Assembly: GCA_947628795.1 (NCBI GenBank)
Contig: CANRBF010000002.1
Location: 102,777-166,776 of the forward strand
From: an uncultured Monoglobus sp.
GTDB lineage: Bacteria; Bacillota; Clostridia; Monoglobales; Monoglobaceae
Direction of reading: 5' to 3'
DNA: 64,000 nucleotides
In this document: in pieces, positions 17,196-27,593 of the stretch
Numbering within the stretch: the stretch's first letter is position 1
How the letters are laid out: each line of letters starts with the position of its first letter
Translations under genes and position numbers: made by a program
The notes under the pieces: generated by a model
Databases searched by the model: none
What the model was told of the DNA's origin: nothing
What the model saw: the letters and a program-made list of their open reading frames with translations, nothing else

Positions 17196-17734
17196 TCCTT
17201 GCACCTCCCGAGACGGCCCGCGATCAGACCGATTATAAGCGCCCCGATCACGACATATACCGAGGATATGCCGAGAATTCCCGCCAGAATAAAGGCGAGA
17301 ATAAATATAACAAAACCGGTGATATCCTTAACTCCGGATTTAAAAAACTTGACAACCGCCTGAATGATAAGCGCGGCTACGACCGCGCGGACGCCTGCGA
17401 AAGCGTGCTGCACAAACTCGATCTCGGCGAAATTCTGCAAAAACGCCGCGATAAGCATTATTATGATCAACGACGGAAAAATAACACCGGCGGTGGCAGC
17501 GACAGCTCCGGGAACTCCCTTGTTTTTATATCCGATAAACGTCGCAGTATTGACCGCGATTATTCCGGGCGTGCATTGTCCGACGGCGAAATAGTTTAAA
17601 AGCTCCTCGCTTGTCGCCCATTTTTTGGTTGATACGACCTCTCGCTCAAGGATCGGCAGCATGGCGTACCCGCCGCCAAAAGTCATCACTCCGACCTTCG
17701 CGAAGGTGATAAACATTTCAAGCAATTTTTTCAT
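17192..17734 (-). CDS. chrA: ChrA-family (chromate) transporter half, first subunit
   Basis: 180 residues, one CHR domain with KVGVMTFGGGYAMLPILERE and GQCTPGIIAVNTATFIGY. It is homologous to, but clearly different from, the half encoded immediately downstream. Hydrophobic segments cover most of the remainder. A heterodimer with antiparallel topology is the expected form. It is the first gene of the two-gene unit; its upstream region (17735-17859) is AT-rich, and no chromate-type regulator gene sits beside it. Confidence 0.9.
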   Translation of the reverse strand: MKKLLEMFITFAKVGVMTFGGGYAMLPILEREVVSTKKWATSEELLNYFAVGQCTPGIIAVNTATFIGYKNKGVPGAVAATAGVIFPSLIIIMLIAAFLQNFAEIEFVQHAFAGVRAVVAALIIQAVVKFFKSGVKDITGFVIFILAFILAGILGISSVYVVIGALIIGLIAGRLGRCKE

Positions 17735-17859
17735 AAAAATCTCCCCTTCTGCTCAAAACGCAGATTGCACTAATAATACCATATTTTTTATAATCTGTAA
17801 ATACACAAAAAATAATTTATGGATAAACTAATTTTGTCACATTTTTAACGTGAGATATA

Positions 17860-17889
17860 TTGACAAGAAGTTAATCATTGTTGTATAAT
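17860..17889 (+). promoter_or_regulatory. Putative sigma-A promoter of the ilv-leu operon
   Basis: TTGACA (17860-17865), 18-base spacer, TATAAT (17884-17889), about 40 bases before ilvB. The leader after it is too short for a T-box riboswitch or a leucine attenuator, and none was seen. Confidence 0.7.
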
Positions 17890-17929
17890 AGTAAAATGGT
17901 ATTTAAGAGAAAAGGAGATGCGTTATAAT

Positions 17930-19624
17930 ATGATTAAAAACGGTGCCGACATCGTTTTGGAATGTTTGCTTGAACAGGGCGTTGACACTGTCTTCGGCTA
18001 TCCCGGAGGCGCCATACTCAACGTCTATGATTCCTTTTATAAATATTCGGGAAAAATCAGACATATTCTGACCTCTCATGAGCAGGGTGCGGCCCACGCA
18101 GCGGACGGATATGCCAGAAGCACAGGCAAAGTCGGCGTCTGCGTTGCGACCTCGGGCCCCGGAGCCACAAACCTTGTAACCGGAATTGCCACGGCTTATA
18201 TGGACTCGATCCCTATGGTTGCGATAACATGCAACGTGGCGAATAATCTGCTCGGAAAGGACAGCTTTCAGGAAGTTGACATTGTGGGAATCACCATGCC
18301 CGTCACAAAGCATAACTTTTTGATAAAGAGCGCTGACGAGATCGCGCCCACATTCAGAAGAGCGTTTAAAATCGCCGCCTCGGGCAGACCCGGACCGGTT
18401 CTTATTGATATCACCAAGGATGCGACGGCCGGCGAGGCGGATTACAAAAAGGAGATACCCGAGAGAGTTGACAACTATAAGATAGAGAGCGATTCGGCCG
18501 CGTTTGACAAGGTTATCGAGATGATAGAAAAGGCCGAGCGTCCTTTGATCATGGCGGGCGGCGGAATTATCGCGTCTGGCGCTTCGAAGGAGCTGCATAA
18601 GTTCCAGAAAACGATCGACGCGCCCGTGACTCTTGCCACCATGGGTCTTGGCGCTTTCCCGGCGAGCGACCCCGCTTTTACCGGAATGATCGGAATGCAC
18701 GGTTCAAAGGCAACGTCTCTCGCGGTCAAGCACTGCGACCTTTTGATAAACATAGGCTCAAGATTTTCTGACAGAGTTATATGCGATCCCGCGACGTTCG
18801 CAAGGCGCGCCAAGATCGTGCATATAGACGTTGACAGAGCCGAGATCAACAAAAACATATTGACCGACGCGTACCTGATCGGTGACGCGCGCGCCGTGCT
18901 GGATGAGCTCAACAAGCGTCTGCACAAGAAAAAGCACGGCGAATGGATGAGCAAGATCGCGGGCTGGAAACAAAAATATCCCGTTAAATACAAGAGCGAC
19001 AGCGAGTTTAATCCCGAGACAATAGTAAAAGAGATCAAGTGCCAAACCGGAGACGATACATATCTGGTTACCGATGTAGGTCAGCATCAGATGTGGGCGG
19101 CCCAGTTCTTCGGGATCGAAAAGCCCAGACACTTTTTATCGTCGGGCGGCCTCGGAACAATGGGCTACGGCGTAGGCGCGGCTATCGGCGCGCAGGCGGC
19201 TCACCCCGACAGCGTTGTAGTCAATATTTCGGGCGACGGCTGCTTCCACATGAATCTTCAGGAGCTTTCGACCGCCGCAACACAGAAGCTGCCGATCATA
19301 GACGTTGTTATGAACAACAACGTGCTCGGCATGGTTCGCCAGTGGCAGAGATTGTTCTACGGAGAGCGTTTCTCCCACACCACGCTCAACAAGCCCACGA
19401 ACTATGACATGGTTGCAAAGGGACTTGGAGCCGATGCGTATACCGTAACAAATATCGAGGAACTCGGAAAAGCCTTGAGCGCGGCGCTTAAGAACAGAAC
19501 CAAGCCGACGGTCATAAACTGCGTGATAAATCCCGACCACGCGGTTCTGCCAATGGTTCCGGGCGGCGAGTCTATAGAGGAACCGATACTTGAAATAACT
19601 GCGGACGGCAAGGAGGTCAGATAA
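17930..19624 (+). CDS. ilvB: Acetolactate synthase, large (catalytic) subunit
   Basis: TPP-dependent enzyme making acetolactate from two pyruvates (valine, leucine) or acetohydroxybutyrate from pyruvate and 2-oxobutyrate (isoleucine). 564 residues, normal length. It has the catalytic Glu in SHEQGAAHAADGYARS near residue 50, the TSGPGATNLVTGIATAY loop, and the TPP/Mg motif beginning GDGCFHMN near 434 and closing at VVMNN. An ATG at 17918 abuts the AGGAG; ATG 17930 is 12 bases from it and gives the usual N-terminus MIKNGADIVLE. It leads the branched-chain operon, with ilvN one base behind. Confidence 0.97.
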   Translation: MIKNGADIVLECLLEQGVDTVFGYPGGAILNVYDSFYKYSGKIRHILTSHEQGAAHAADGYARSTGKVGVCVATSGPGATNLVTGIATAYMDSIPMVAITCNVANNLLGKDSFQEVDIVGITMPVTKHNFLIKSADEIAPTFRRAFKIAASGRPGPVLIDITKDATAGEADYKKEIPERVDNYKIESDSAAFDKVIEMIEKAERPLIMAGGGIIASGASKELHKFQKTIDAPVTLATMGLGAFPASDPAFTGMIGMHGSKATSLAVKHCDLLINIGSRFSDRVICDPATFARRAKIVHIDVDRAEINKNILTDAYLIGDARAVLDELNKRLHKKKHGEWMSKIAGWKQKYPVKYKSDSEFNPETIVKEIKCQTGDDTYLVTDVGQHQMWAAQFFGIEKPRHFLSSGGLGTMGYGVGAAIGAQAAHPDSVVVNISGDGCFHMNLQELSTAATQKLPIIDVVMNNNVLGMVRQWQRLFYGERFSHTTLNKPTNYDMVAKGLGADAYTVTNIEELGKALSAALKNRTKPTVINCVINPDHAVLPMVPGGESIEEPILEITADGKEVR

Positions 19625-19625
19625 T

Positions 19626-20183
19626 ATGAGCGGAATTATTACAAATCCTGTTCCCGAAAAGAAGCAGGCAAAAAAGAAAATGCACGTTTTATCTATTCAC
19701 GTTGTGAATCATGCCGGTGTTCTGAGCCGTATCGCGGGTCTTTTCTCGCGGCGCATGTATAATATCGACAGCCTTTCGGTCGGCGAGACCGAGGATCCGA
19801 AGATCTCGCGCATGACGATCGTGACCCACGCCGATGAAAACACGTTCCATCAGATACAGAACCAGCTTGCCAAGCTCGAGGATGTCAAGCATATCTGCGA
19901 GCTTCACAAGGACCAAGCGGTTCTGCGTGAGCATGTGCTGATAAAAGTAAATAACAAGGACACAACGGCGATAATGCAGATCTGTCAGATCTTCAGAGCC
20001 AATGTCGTCGATGTTTCCAAAAAACTGCTGACTCTGGAGCTTACCGGAGGCCCCAGCAAGATAAACGCGTTTATCGACCTTATGGAACAGTTTGAGATAG
20101 AAGGCTTAGTCAGGACCGGTCTGACCGGCCTAAAACGCGGAAGCACCACGGAGGCGGAAGAGGCCGCGCGCGAAAATAATTAG
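19626..20183 (+). CDS. ilvN: Acetolactate synthase, small (regulatory) subunit
   Basis: 185 residues. It activates IlvB and mediates feedback inhibition, normally by valine. It has an N-terminal ACT domain (about 18-95, LSIHVVNHAGVLSRIAGLFS followed by RRMYNIDSLSVG) and the C-terminal domain typical of the longer small subunits. An N-terminal lysine-rich stretch (KKQAKKKMH) precedes the ACT domain. The start lies one base after the ilvB stop, with AGGAGGTCAG inside the end of ilvB, so the two are tightly coupled. Confidence 0.95.
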   Translation: MSGIITNPVPEKKQAKKKMHVLSIHVVNHAGVLSRIAGLFSRRMYNIDSLSVGETEDPKISRMTIVTHADENTFHQIQNQLAKLEDVKHICELHKDQAVLREHVLIKVNNKDTTAIMQICQIFRANVVDVSKKLLTLELTGGPSKINAFIDLMEQFEIEGLVRTGLTGLKRGSTTEAEEAARENN

Positions 20184-20221
20184 AAAAATAATTAATTATT
20201 AAATAATTGGAGGTTTTATAA

Positions 20222-21217
20222 ATGGCAAAATTATATCATGAAAGCGACTGCAATTTAGGACTGCTGAACAACAAGACTGTGGCGATCATCGGCTACGGCA
20301 GCCAGGGTCACGCCCACGCTCTGAATCTCAAGGAGAGCGGCGTTCACGTAATCATCGGTCTGTATCCGGGAAGCAAATCCTGGAAGGTAGCAGAGGAGGC
20401 GGGATTCGAAGTTTACAACTCGGACGAAGCCGCCAAGAAGGCTGACATAATCATGATACTTATCAACGACGAGAAGCAGGCAAAGCTGTATGAGGAGAAC
20501 ATCAAGCCCAACCTGGAGCCCGGAAACGTTCTGGCGTTTGCGCACGGTTTCAATATTCATTTTCAGCTTATCACTCCCCCGAAGGATGTTGACGTTATAA
20601 TGATCGCTCCCAAGGGACCCGGCCACACGGTTCGCAGCGAATATGTAGCCGGCAAGGGCGTTCCCTGCCTGGTAGCTGTTGAACAGGACGCCACCGGCAA
20701 CGCTATGGATATCGGTCTGGCTTACGCCGCGGGTATCGGCGGCGCGAGAGCCGGCGTACTTGAGACAACGTTTAAGATGGAGACCGAGACTGACCTGTTC
20801 GGCGAACAGTGCGTGCTTTGCGGCGGCGTTACCGCTTTGATGGAAGCAGGCTTTGAGACTCTGGTCGAGGCGGGCTATGATCCTCAGAACGCGTACTTCG
20901 AGTGCATCCACGAGATGAAGCTGATCGTTGACCTTATCTATCATGGCGGATTCGGAGAGATGAGACACTCGATCTCCGACACAGCCGAGTACGGCGACTA
21001 CGAGATAGGTAAGAGAATAATCACCGAGGACACCAAGAAAGAGATGAAGAAGGTACTCAGCGAGATACAGGACGGAACATTCGCCAAGAGCTGGATCACC
21101 GAGAACGCTGTTAATCGTCCTCACTTTAACGCCACAAGAAGGATCAAGGCTGATCACCAGCTTGAGCATGTGGGCAGAGAGATCAGAAAGCTCTATTCAT
21201 GGAACGACGAGAAATAA
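20222..21217 (+). CDS. ilvC: Ketol-acid reductoisomerase (class I)
   Basis: Isomerises and reduces acetolactate or acetohydroxybutyrate to the dihydroxy acid. 331 residues, a short class I enzyme. The Rossmann fingerprint [17 protein letters not shown] is followed by the cofactor loop GLYPGSKSW. Mg-binding acidic residues lie in [19 protein letters not shown] sequence (TETDLFGEQ) and in the C-terminal knotted domain. ATG 20222 has GGAGG upstream. It sits between ilvN and cimA; ilvD and ilvE are not in the window. A GC-rich hairpin follows and may reduce expression of the downstream leu genes. Confidence 0.98.
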   Translation: MAKLYHESDCNLGLLNNKTVAIIGYGSQGHAHALNLKESGVHVIIGLYPGSKSWKVAEEAGFEVYNSDEAAKKADIIMILINDEKQAKLYEENIKPNLEPGNVLAFAHGFNIHFQLITPPKDVDVIMIAPKGPGHTVRSEYVAGKGVPCLVAVEQDATGNAMDIGLAYAAGIGGARAGVLETTFKMETETDLFGEQCVLCGGVTALMEAGFETLVEAGYDPQNAYFECIHEMKLIVDLIYHGGFGEMRHSISDTAEYGDYEIGKRIITEDTKKEMKKVLSEIQDGTFAKSWITENAVNRPHFNATRRIKADHQLEHVGREIRKLYSWNDEK

Positions 21218-21230
21218 ACTCTTGACTTTA

Positions 21231-21260
21231 AGGCGGCGGCAAACGACCGCCGCCTTTTCT
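21231..21260 (+). terminator. Hairpin with short T-run between ilvC and cimA
   Basis: Perfect 9-bp stem AGGCGGCGG (21231-21239) / CCGCCGCCT (21247-21255), then TTTTCT. No promoter is obvious between it and the cimA start, so it may act as a partial terminator that sets the ratio of ilv to leu transcripts. Confidence 0.7.
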
Positions 21261-21277
21261 AAACGAGGTGTGTTTAT

Positions 21278-22873
21278 TTGAATATCAACAGCCGCCTCGG
21301 CGGCAGAGAAGAAAAAAACATTGAGATCTTTGACTCAACATTAAGAGACGGAGCCCAAGGTGAGGGCATATCGTTTTCGATCGAGGATAAGCTTAATATA
21401 GTTAAAGCTCTCGACTATGTGGGAGCGGATTACATAGAGGCCGGGAATCCCGGCTCAAACCCGAAAGACCTTGAATTTTTTGAAACGATAGACCGCGCCA
21501 AAATGCGGCACGCGCGCCTGGTAGCTTTCGGCTCTACATGCAGAAAAGAGATCATGCCCGAAAATGATGATAACTGCAAATCGCTGCTTACCGCGAATAC
21601 CGATGTTATAGCTATCTTCGGTAAGTCATGGGATCTGCATGTGACGGATATTATTAAGACGTCGCTTTCCGAGAATCTTCGAATGATCCACGACACGGTC
21701 AAATTTTTCAAGGCTCACAAAAAAGAGGTAATATTTGACGCCGAGCATTATTTTGACGGATTCAAACGCAATCCCGAATACGCAAAATCGGCGCTAAAGG
21801 CCGCGATCGACGCGGGCGCCGACAGAATTGTTTTATGTGAAACCAACGGCGGCTGCCTTCCCGACGAGGTCGAGCGGATAACCGCGGCAACCTGCGCGGA
21901 GTTTCCCGATACAGTGATCGGAATACACTGTCACAATGACAGCGGATGCGCCGCTGCAAACTCGCTGGCTGCTGTAAAGGCGGGTGCGCGGCATGTCCAG
22001 GGCACATATCTGGGCTACGGAGAAAGATGCGGAAACGCGAATTTATCCACCGTGATACCGAATCTTCAAATAAAGCAGGCTTACCGCTGCGTGCCCGAAA
22101 AAAATCTTGAGCGTTTCACAAGGACCGCCAGATGGATATCCGAGATCGCGAATTTATCACTGTTTAAAGGCATGCCTTATGTGGGCGGCTCGGCGTTTTC
22201 ACACAAAGCGGGAATGCACATTGACGCTGTGGCTAAAGAGTCGGCGTCGTTTGAGCACATTGCTCCCGAGAGCATAGGCAACGAGCGCAGATTTTTGATG
22301 AGCGAGGTCGCGGGTCGTGGAACGGTGCTGAAAAAAATCAGCAAAATAGCTCCCGAGCTTACCAAGGACTCCCCCGAGATCGCCGAGATCTGCGCGAGAG
22401 TTAAACAGCTTGAATATGAGGGTTATTCGTTTGAAGCGGCGGAAGCCAGCTTTGAACTGTTAGTCAAAGACGTTTTAAAGCAAAAGAAAAACTATTTCAC
22501 GCTCAACTATTTTAAAACAATAGTCGAGCCCGAGGAAAACGATTTCAGCGCCTCCGCGATAATTAAGATCACGGTAGGCGATAAAACCGAAATAACCGCC
22601 GCCGAGGGAAACGGCCCGGTTCACGCTTTGGATAATGCGCTTCGGCGCGTGCTTGAGGGATTCTATCCCGAGCTCAGCGACGTGCATCTGACCGACTACA
22701 AGGTAAGAGTTCTCGAGCCCCAGCAGGCGACCGGCGCCAAGGTACGCGTTCTGATCGAAAGCAGAGACGAGACCGGCAGCTGGACGACTGTCGGCGTTTC
22801 GGAGGACGTTATCGCGGCCTCGTGGATCGCATTGGTTGAATCGGTTGAATATAAATTAATGAAGGAGGAATAA
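21278..22873 (+). CDS. cimA: (R)-citramalate synthase
   Basis: Condenses pyruvate and acetyl-CoA to citramalate, the entry to isoleucine without threonine. 531 residues. The HMGL-like TIM barrel begins with [20 protein letters not shown], whose Arg-Asp pair and metal sites are intact, and continues with [13 protein letters not shown]. The C-terminal LeuA dimer/regulatory domain occupies roughly 400-525. [11 protein letters not shown] is the form typical of CimA rather than LeuA, and the location between ilvC and leuCD agrees. The start is TTG 21278, with GAGGTG at 21265-21270. LeuCD and LeuB downstream can carry the product on to 2-oxobutyrate. Confidence 0.93.
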   Translation: MNINSRLGGREEKNIEIFDSTLRDGAQGEGISFSIEDKLNIVKALDYVGADYIEAGNPGSNPKDLEFFETIDRAKMRHARLVAFGSTCRKEIMPENDDNCKSLLTANTDVIAIFGKSWDLHVTDIIKTSLSENLRMIHDTVKFFKAHKKEVIFDAEHYFDGFKRNPEYAKSALKAAIDAGADRIVLCETNGGCLPDEVERITAATCAEFPDTVIGIHCHNDSGCAAANSLAAVKAGARHVQGTYLGYGERCGNANLSTVIPNLQIKQAYRCVPEKNLERFTRTARWISEIANLSLFKGMPYVGGSAFSHKAGMHIDAVAKESASFEHIAPESIGNERRFLMSEVAGRGTVLKKISKIAPELTKDSPEIAEICARVKQLEYEGYSFEAAEASFELLVKDVLKQKKNYFTLNYFKTIVEPEENDFSASAIIKITVGDKTEITAAEGNGPVHALDNALRRVLEGFYPELSDVHLTDYKVRVLEPQQATGAKVRVLIESRDETGSWTTVGVSEDVIAASWIALVESVEYKLMKEE

Positions 22874-22877
22874 GAAT

Positions 22878-24137
22878 ATGGGCATGACAATGACACAAAA
22901 GATCCTGGCTGACCACGCGGGACTTGAAAGCGTTAAAGCAGGACAGCTTATCAAAGCAAAGCTTGACATGGTTTTGGGAAACGATGTTACCACGCCCGTT
23001 GCCATTAAAGAATTTAAGGCGGCGGGTTTTGACAAGGTTTTTGACAAAGACAAGGTTTCGATCGTGCTTGACCATTTCACGCCCAACAAGGATATAAAGT
23101 CGGCTGAGCACTGTAAGATGTGCCGCGAATTTGCAGGCGTTAAAGACGTCACAAATTTTTACGATGTGGGCGAGATGGGAGTTGAGCACGCTCTGCTTCC
23201 CGAAAAAGGTCTTGTGGCTCCCGGCGAGGTAATAATCGGCGCGGACTCCCATACCTGCACATACGGCGCGGTAGGAGCGTTTTCGACCGGCGTCGGCTCT
23301 ACCGATATGGCAGCGGGAATGGCTACAGGCGAGGCATGGTTCAAGGTTCCGTCGGCTCTCAAATTTAACCTTACGGGCAAACCCGCAAAGTGGATATCGG
23401 GAAAAGACGTTATACTGCATATAATCGGAATGATAGGTGTTGACGGCGCTCTCTATAAATCAATGGAATTCGGAGGCGACGGTCTCAAATATCTGTCGAT
23501 CGACGACCGTCTGACAATGGCGAATATGGCGATCGAGGCGGGCGGCAAAAACGGCATATTCGAAGTTGATGATGTTACAAAGGCATATCTTGATGAAAGA
23601 GTTGACCGCGAATATAAGATATACACGGCCGACAGTGACGCCGAGTATGACGCGGTTTATGACATTGATCTGTCGGCGCTCAAACCCACGGTCGCTTTCC
23701 CGCATCTTCCCGAGAACACAAAGACGATCGACGAGGTCGGCGAAGTCAAGCTTGACCAGTGCGTGATAGGTTCCTGCACAAACGGCCGCCTTGAAGACCT
23801 TGAAAAGGCAGCCGAGATCTTTAAGGGAAAACATGTGGCTAAGAATATCAGAGCCATCATTATACCCGCTACTCAGAAGATATACCGCGAGGCTATGAAA
23901 GAAGGCCTGTTTGACATATTTATGGACGCGGGCTGCGTTATTTCAACACCCACCTGCGGTCCTTGTCTCGGCGGCCACATGGGTATACTCGCCAAGGGTG
24001 AGAGAGCGATCTCAACTTCAAACAGAAATTTTGTCGGCAGAATGGGTCATCCCGAGTCGGAGGTTTATCTGGCGAGCCCGGTCGTGGCGGCAGCTTCGGC
24101 AATAAAGGGATACATCTGCGGTCCCGACGAGATATAG
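22878..24137 (+). CDS. leuC: 3-isopropylmalate / citramalate dehydratase, large subunit
   Basis: Aconitase-family [4Fe-4S] enzyme isomerising 2-isopropylmalate, and with a CimA neighbour probably also citramalate. 419 residues, the short archaeal/clostridial type. The cluster cysteines are in VIGSCTNGR and in [34 protein letters not shown] is a typical block. The AGGAGG lies at the end of cimA, four bases upstream of the start codon region. Pairs with LeuD, encoded 16 bases on. Confidence 0.96.
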   Translation: MGMTMTQKILADHAGLESVKAGQLIKAKLDMVLGNDVTTPVAIKEFKAAGFDKVFDKDKVSIVLDHFTPNKDIKSAEHCKMCREFAGVKDVTNFYDVGEMGVEHALLPEKGLVAPGEVIIGADSHTCTYGAVGAFSTGVGSTDMAAGMATGEAWFKVPSALKFNLTGKPAKWISGKDVILHIIGMIGVDGALYKSMEFGGDGLKYLSIDDRLTMANMAIEAGGKNGIFEVDDVTKAYLDERVDREYKIYTADSDAEYDAVYDIDLSALKPTVAFPHLPENTKTIDEVGEVKLDQCVIGSCTNGRLEDLEKAAEIFKGKHVAKNIRAIIIPATQKIYREAMKEGLFDIFMDAGCVISTPTCGPCLGGHMGILAKGERAISTSNRNFVGRMGHPESEVYLASPVVAAASAIKGYICGPDEI

Positions 24138-24153
24138 AAAGGAGGAAGAACAA

Positions 24154-24633
24154 GTGAACGCAAAAGGCAAAGTACATAAATATCTTGATAATGTTGACAC
24201 CGATGTTATTATCCCCGCGCGCTATCTGAATTCTTCGGTGCCTTCGGAACTCGCGGCGCACTGCATGGAGGATATTGACAAGGATTTTGTGAATAACGTA
24301 AAGCATGGCGATATCATGGTTGCCCGCAACAATTTCGGCTGCGGCTCCTCGCGTGAGCATGCTCCGATAGCTATCAAGGCTTCGGGTATCGGCTGCGTTA
24401 TCGCTGCGACCTTCGCGAGAATTTTTTACCGCAACGCCATAAATATAGGACTTCCCATCATGGAGTGCCCCGAGGCCGCGGAAAACATAAATGCGGGAGA
24501 CGAGGTCGAAGTTGATTTTGACACGGGAATTATTAAGGACATAACCAACGGCAAGGAATTTAAGGCTGAGCCGTTCCCGGAGTTCATAAAGGAAATAATC
24601 AACAAAAACGGCCTGATGAATTCTCTGAAATAG
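24154..24633 (+). CDS. leuD: 3-isopropylmalate / citramalate dehydratase, small subunit
   Basis: 159-residue swivel domain completing the LeuC active site. It has [17 protein letters not shown] at 10-26 and [20 protein letters not shown] around residues 62-81, the substrate-recognition loops of the short LeuD type. The start is GTG 24154 with GGAGG eight bases upstream. Its stop is followed by a 110-base gap, the widest in the operon, which holds a GC-rich palindrome and a weak promoter-like sequence before leuB. Confidence 0.96.
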   Translation: MNAKGKVHKYLDNVDTDVIIPARYLNSSVPSELAAHCMEDIDKDFVNNVKHGDIMVARNNFGCGSSREHAPIAIKASGIGCVIAATFARIFYRNAINIGLPIMECPEAAENINAGDEVEVDFDTGIIKDITNGKEFKAEPFPEFIKEIINKNGLMNSLK

Positions 24634-24663
24634 TGTTTATTACCGTACGCATATTTAAAATCG

Positions 24664-24690
24664 TAGGGGCGGACGACCCCGGCCGCCCGT
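24664..24690. repeat. GC-rich palindromic intergenic element
   Basis: TAGGGGCGG at the left and CCGCCCG at the right form a 6-bp perfect stem (GGGCGG 24667-24672 / CCGCCC 24683-24688) around GACCCCGG. Similar TAGGGGCG...CGCCCG sequences are scattered between genes in many Clostridia. Whether this genome has further copies cannot be seen here, since only this one was noticed. Confidence 0.45.
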
Positions 24691-24743
24691 TTGACTAGAA
24701 AATACGGCATCGGCTTTATAATATAAAAGAAAGGAAACTTACC

Positions 24744-25823
24744 ATGAACATAAAATTAGCAGTAGTAAAGGGCGACGGAATTGGTCCCGAGATCATTACC
24801 GAAGCCGAAAAAGTTCTTGACAAGATAGGTGAAAAATACGGCCACAGCTTTGAGTATACAGATATTTTAGCGGGCGGATGCGCTATAGATGAGACAGGCG
24901 CGCCTCTGCCCGAGGAATCGGTCAAGATAGCCAAGGCGTCCGATTCGGTGCTTCTGGGCGCGGTCGGCGGCCCCAAGTGGGACACGCTCCCCGGACATTT
25001 AAGACCCGAAAAGGCTCTGCTCGGTCTCAGATCGGAGCTCGGTCTTTTCGCGAATATCAGACCCGCAAAGCTTCATGACGCGCTCTCGGGCGCGTGCCCG
25101 CTCAAACCCGAAATTTCCGAGGGCGGTCTTGATTTGGTTATCGTGCGCGAGCTCACCGGCGGCCTATATTTCGGCGACAGAGGCAGAAGAAACGAGAGCA
25201 CGGGCGATGAGGAAGCCTATGACGAGCTTAAATACGCCGTAAGCGAGATCAAAAGAATCGGCAAGGTCGCGTTTGAACTCGCGATGAAGCGCGACCGCAA
25301 AAAGGTTACAAGCGTTGACAAGGCGAACGTTATCGAAACATCTCGTCTCTGGCGCGAGACTATGCACGAGCTCGCCAAGGAATATCCCGAGGTTGAGTAT
25401 TCGGATATGCTGGTTGACAACTGCGCTATGCAGCTCGTGAGAAATCCGGGTCAGTTTGACGTTATTGTTACCGAGAATATGTTCGGCGATATTCTTTCCG
25501 ACGAGGCAAGCATGACGACAGGCTCGATCGGAATGCTGCCGTCATCGTCTCTCGGCGACAGTTCGCTCGGCATGTATGAGCCTATCCACGGCAGCGCTCC
25601 CGATATAGCGGGCAAAAATATAGCTAATCCGATCGCGACCATCCTCTCCTGCGCAATGATGCTTCGCGACAGCTTCGGACTGATGGAGGAAGCAAAGAAT
25701 ATCGAGGACGCGGTCACAAATGTGTTAAACGACGGATACAGGACCGCCGATATCATGGACGAGGGCGGAAAGCTTCTCGGAACCAAAGAAATGGGCGATA
25801 TAATAGTTAAGTATATCGGATAA
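24744..25823 (+). CDS. leuB: 3-isopropylmalate dehydrogenase
   Basis: NAD-dependent oxidative decarboxylase of leucine synthesis; in CimA organisms the same enzyme can act on methylmalate for isoleucine. 359 residues. It has [12 protein letters not shown] at 7-18, the substrate loop [29 protein letters not shown], and the NAD-binding [23 protein letters not shown] precedes ATG 24744. It is the last gene of the run and ends at a strong bidirectional terminator. leuA itself is absent from the window. Confidence 0.98.
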   Translation: MNIKLAVVKGDGIGPEIITEAEKVLDKIGEKYGHSFEYTDILAGGCAIDETGAPLPEESVKIAKASDSVLLGAVGGPKWDTLPGHLRPEKALLGLRSELGLFANIRPAKLHDALSGACPLKPEISEGGLDLVIVRELTGGLYFGDRGRRNESTGDEEAYDELKYAVSEIKRIGKVAFELAMKRDRKKVTSVDKANVIETSRLWRETMHELAKEYPEVEYSDMLVDNCAMQLVRNPGQFDVIVTENMFGDILSDEASMTTGSIGMLPSSSLGDSSLGMYEPIHGSAPDIAGKNIANPIATILSCAMMLRDSFGLMEEAKNIEDAVTNVLNDGYRTADIMDEGGKLLGTKEMGDIIVKYIG

Positions 25824-25835
25824 TACGGGACATAT

Positions 25836-25874
25836 AAAAAGAACCAAGCCGATCATTTGGCTTGGTTCTTTTAA
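25836..25874. terminator. Bidirectional terminator between leuB and the ABC transporter genes
   Basis: Perfect 14-bp stem AAAAGAACCAAGCC (25837-25850) / GGCTTGGTTCTTTT (25859-25872), with A- and T-runs at its two ends so that either transcript ends in U residues. Confidence 0.9.
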
Positions 25875-25897
25875 ATGCAGTATAATAAACGGACGAA

Positions 25898-26818
25898 TTA
25901 CTCGGCTGCGGGAACCTCAGCTTCGGAAGCTTCATCCTCGGCCTGTGTTTCGGTCTCGGCTGACGCCTCGGCGTCGGCTTCAGCTCCTTCTTCCTCAACG
26001 GCAGTATCGTTATACTTCGCGGCCAGTTCCTCGATCTCGCCGTTTTCCTTCATCTCGGCAAGCGTGGCATTGATCGTCTCGAGCAGTTCGGAATTGCCCT
26101 TCTTAACCGCGATAGCGTATTCCTCGGCGGCAAAGGCTTCCTCGTCCTCAACGACCTTGAGGCCTGTGCTCTCGGCAAGCTTTATGCCTGTGTACGAGTC
26201 AATAACAACCGCGTCAAGTCTTCCGTTCTTAACGTCCTGAACAACATCGATGCCTCTGTTTGCGCGAACGATATTCGCCTCGTCAAGCGCGAGATCCTCG
26301 GTAACGATCGTGTCGGCAGTATAACCGATAACAACGCCGACTTTTTTGTCATTTTTCAGATCCTCGGCAGAAGCGATGTCGCTGTCCTCGGGAACAACGA
26401 TAACCTGCTCGGCTACATAATAGGGATCCGAAAAGTCAACGTTATTCTTTCTTTCCTCGGTGATCGTCATACCGGCGATGCCCATGTCAACCTTTCCTGT
26501 TGATACGGCGGCGATAATTCCGTCAAACTCCATGTCCGAAACCTTGAGGGTCTTGCCTGCTTTCTCGGCGATCTTCTGAGCGATGGCAACATCAATGCCG
26601 TCATACTCGCCTACAAGACCGTTTGAAGTTGTAAATTCAAACGGAGGGAAAGCGGCGTTTGTCGCCATTATAAGCTCTCCGCCCGCCTCGGTGTCGGCAG
26701 CCTTGTCTGCGTCATTTGTTGTTGTGTTGGTTGAGGTTGTGCCTCCGCACGCCGCCAAAAGGCACACGCACAGCGACAGCGCGAGAACCAGCGCCAATGC
26801 TTTTTTCCAATTTTTCAT
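25898..26818 (-). CDS. Amino acid ABC transporter substrate-binding lipoprotein
   Basis: 306 residues. Lipoprotein signal peptide with lipobox LAAC (Cys24), then a family 3 solute-binding domain: ATNAAFPPFEF, GIDVAIAQKIAEKAG, TITEERKNNVDFSDPYY, VIGYTADTIV. It should bind a polar amino acid outside the membrane and deliver it to the permease. From about residue 265 a 40-residue tail of Ala, Glu, Asp and Ser follows, beyond the end of the domain; such a tail is unusual for these proteins. AGGAGAG precedes ATG 26818. It is the third gene of the permease-ATPase-binding protein operon. Specificity (glutamine, cystine or other) cannot be read from sequence. Confidence 0.93.
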   Translation of the reverse strand: MKNWKKALALVLALSLCVCLLAACGGTTSTNTTTNDADKAADTEAGGELIMATNAAFPPFEFTTSNGLVGEYDGIDVAIAQKIAEKAGKTLKVSDMEFDGIIAAVSTGKVDMGIAGMTITEERKNNVDFSDPYYVAEQVIVVPEDSDIASAEDLKNDKKVGVVIGYTADTIVTEDLALDEANIVRANRGIDVVQDVKNGRLDAVVIDSYTGIKLAESTGLKVVEDEEAFAAEEYAIAVKKGNSELLETINATLAEMKENGEIEELAAKYNDTAVEEEGAEADAEASAETETQAEDEASEAEVPAAE

Positions 26819-26852
26819 GTAAATCTCTCCTTTTTAAAATTTTTATATTTTT

Positions 26853-27581
26853 TTATAATATTTTACTTAAAAATGACTGTGTTCTGGGATTTTGCGGCGT
26901 GTCAAAAATCTCGGAGGGAGTTCCCTGCTCATAAACTATTCCCTCATCCATAAAGAATACTCGGGAAGCAATTTCTCTGGCAAATCCCATCTCGTGAGTG
27001 ACAACGACCATAGTCATTCCTTCATCCGCGAGTTTTTTCATAACATCCAGAACCTCTCCGACCATCTCGGGATCGAGAGCTGATGTCGGCTCGTCAAACA
27101 GCATAATTTCGGGGTCCATCGCAAGAGCTCTGGCGATAGCTATTCTCTGCTGCTGGCCGCCGGAAAGCTGCCCGGGATACGAATCAGCCTTTTCCTCAAG
27201 ACCGACGGTTTTAAGAAGTTCCATAGCTCTGCGTTTCGCCGAGTCCTTGTTTTGCTTTTTAACATTGAGAGGAGCGAGAGTTATGTTCTCAAGCACAGTC
27301 AGGTGCGGGAACAGATTAAACTGCTGGAAAACCATTCCCATCTTTTCGCGCACATGATTTATATTGCATTTCTTATCGCAAATGTCCTCGCCGTCTATGT
27401 AAATGTGACCGCCTGTCGGCTCTTCAAGTCGGTTTATGCAGCGCAGAAACGTTGACTTGCCGCTGCCGGAGGGACCAATAACAACGATTTTTTCGCCTTT
27501 TTCAATGCTTTCGGTAATGTCTTTCAAAACAACGTGATCACCGAAACTCTTTTTTAAGTTTTTAACTTCTATCATTGACAT
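26853..27581 (-). CDS. Polar amino acid ABC transporter ATP-binding protein (GlnQ/HisP type)
   Basis: 242-residue nucleotide-binding subunit. It has Walker [10 protein letters not shown] near 34-42, the Q-loop in [18 protein letters not shown], signature [16 protein letters not shown] and Walker [15 protein letters not shown], all intact. It powers import by the permease encoded just upstream. GGAGG at 27590-27594 overlaps the end of the permease gene and is 8 bases from ATG 27581. Confidence 0.96.
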   Translation of the reverse strand: MSMIEVKNLKKSFGDHVVLKDITESIEKGEKIVVIGPSGSGKSTFLRCINRLEEPTGGHIYIDGEDICDKKCNINHVREKMGMVFQQFNLFPHLTVLENITLAPLNVKKQNKDSAKRRAMELLKTVGLEEKADSYPGQLSGGQQQRIAIARALAMDPEIMLFDEPTSALDPEMVGEVLDVMKKLADEGMTMVVVTHEMGFAREIASRVFFMDEGIVYEQGTPSEIFDTPQNPRTQSFLSKIL

Positions 27582-27593
27582 AAATTAACCCTC

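Noticed and set aside
17885..17929. T-box or leucine attenuator before ilvB
   Set aside because: The leader after the promoter is about 35 bases and has no room for specifier or antiterminator stems.
24691..24722. Separate leuB promoter (TTGACT with TATAAT)
   Set aside because: The 20-base spacer is too long to call with confidence; leuB may simply be read from the operon.
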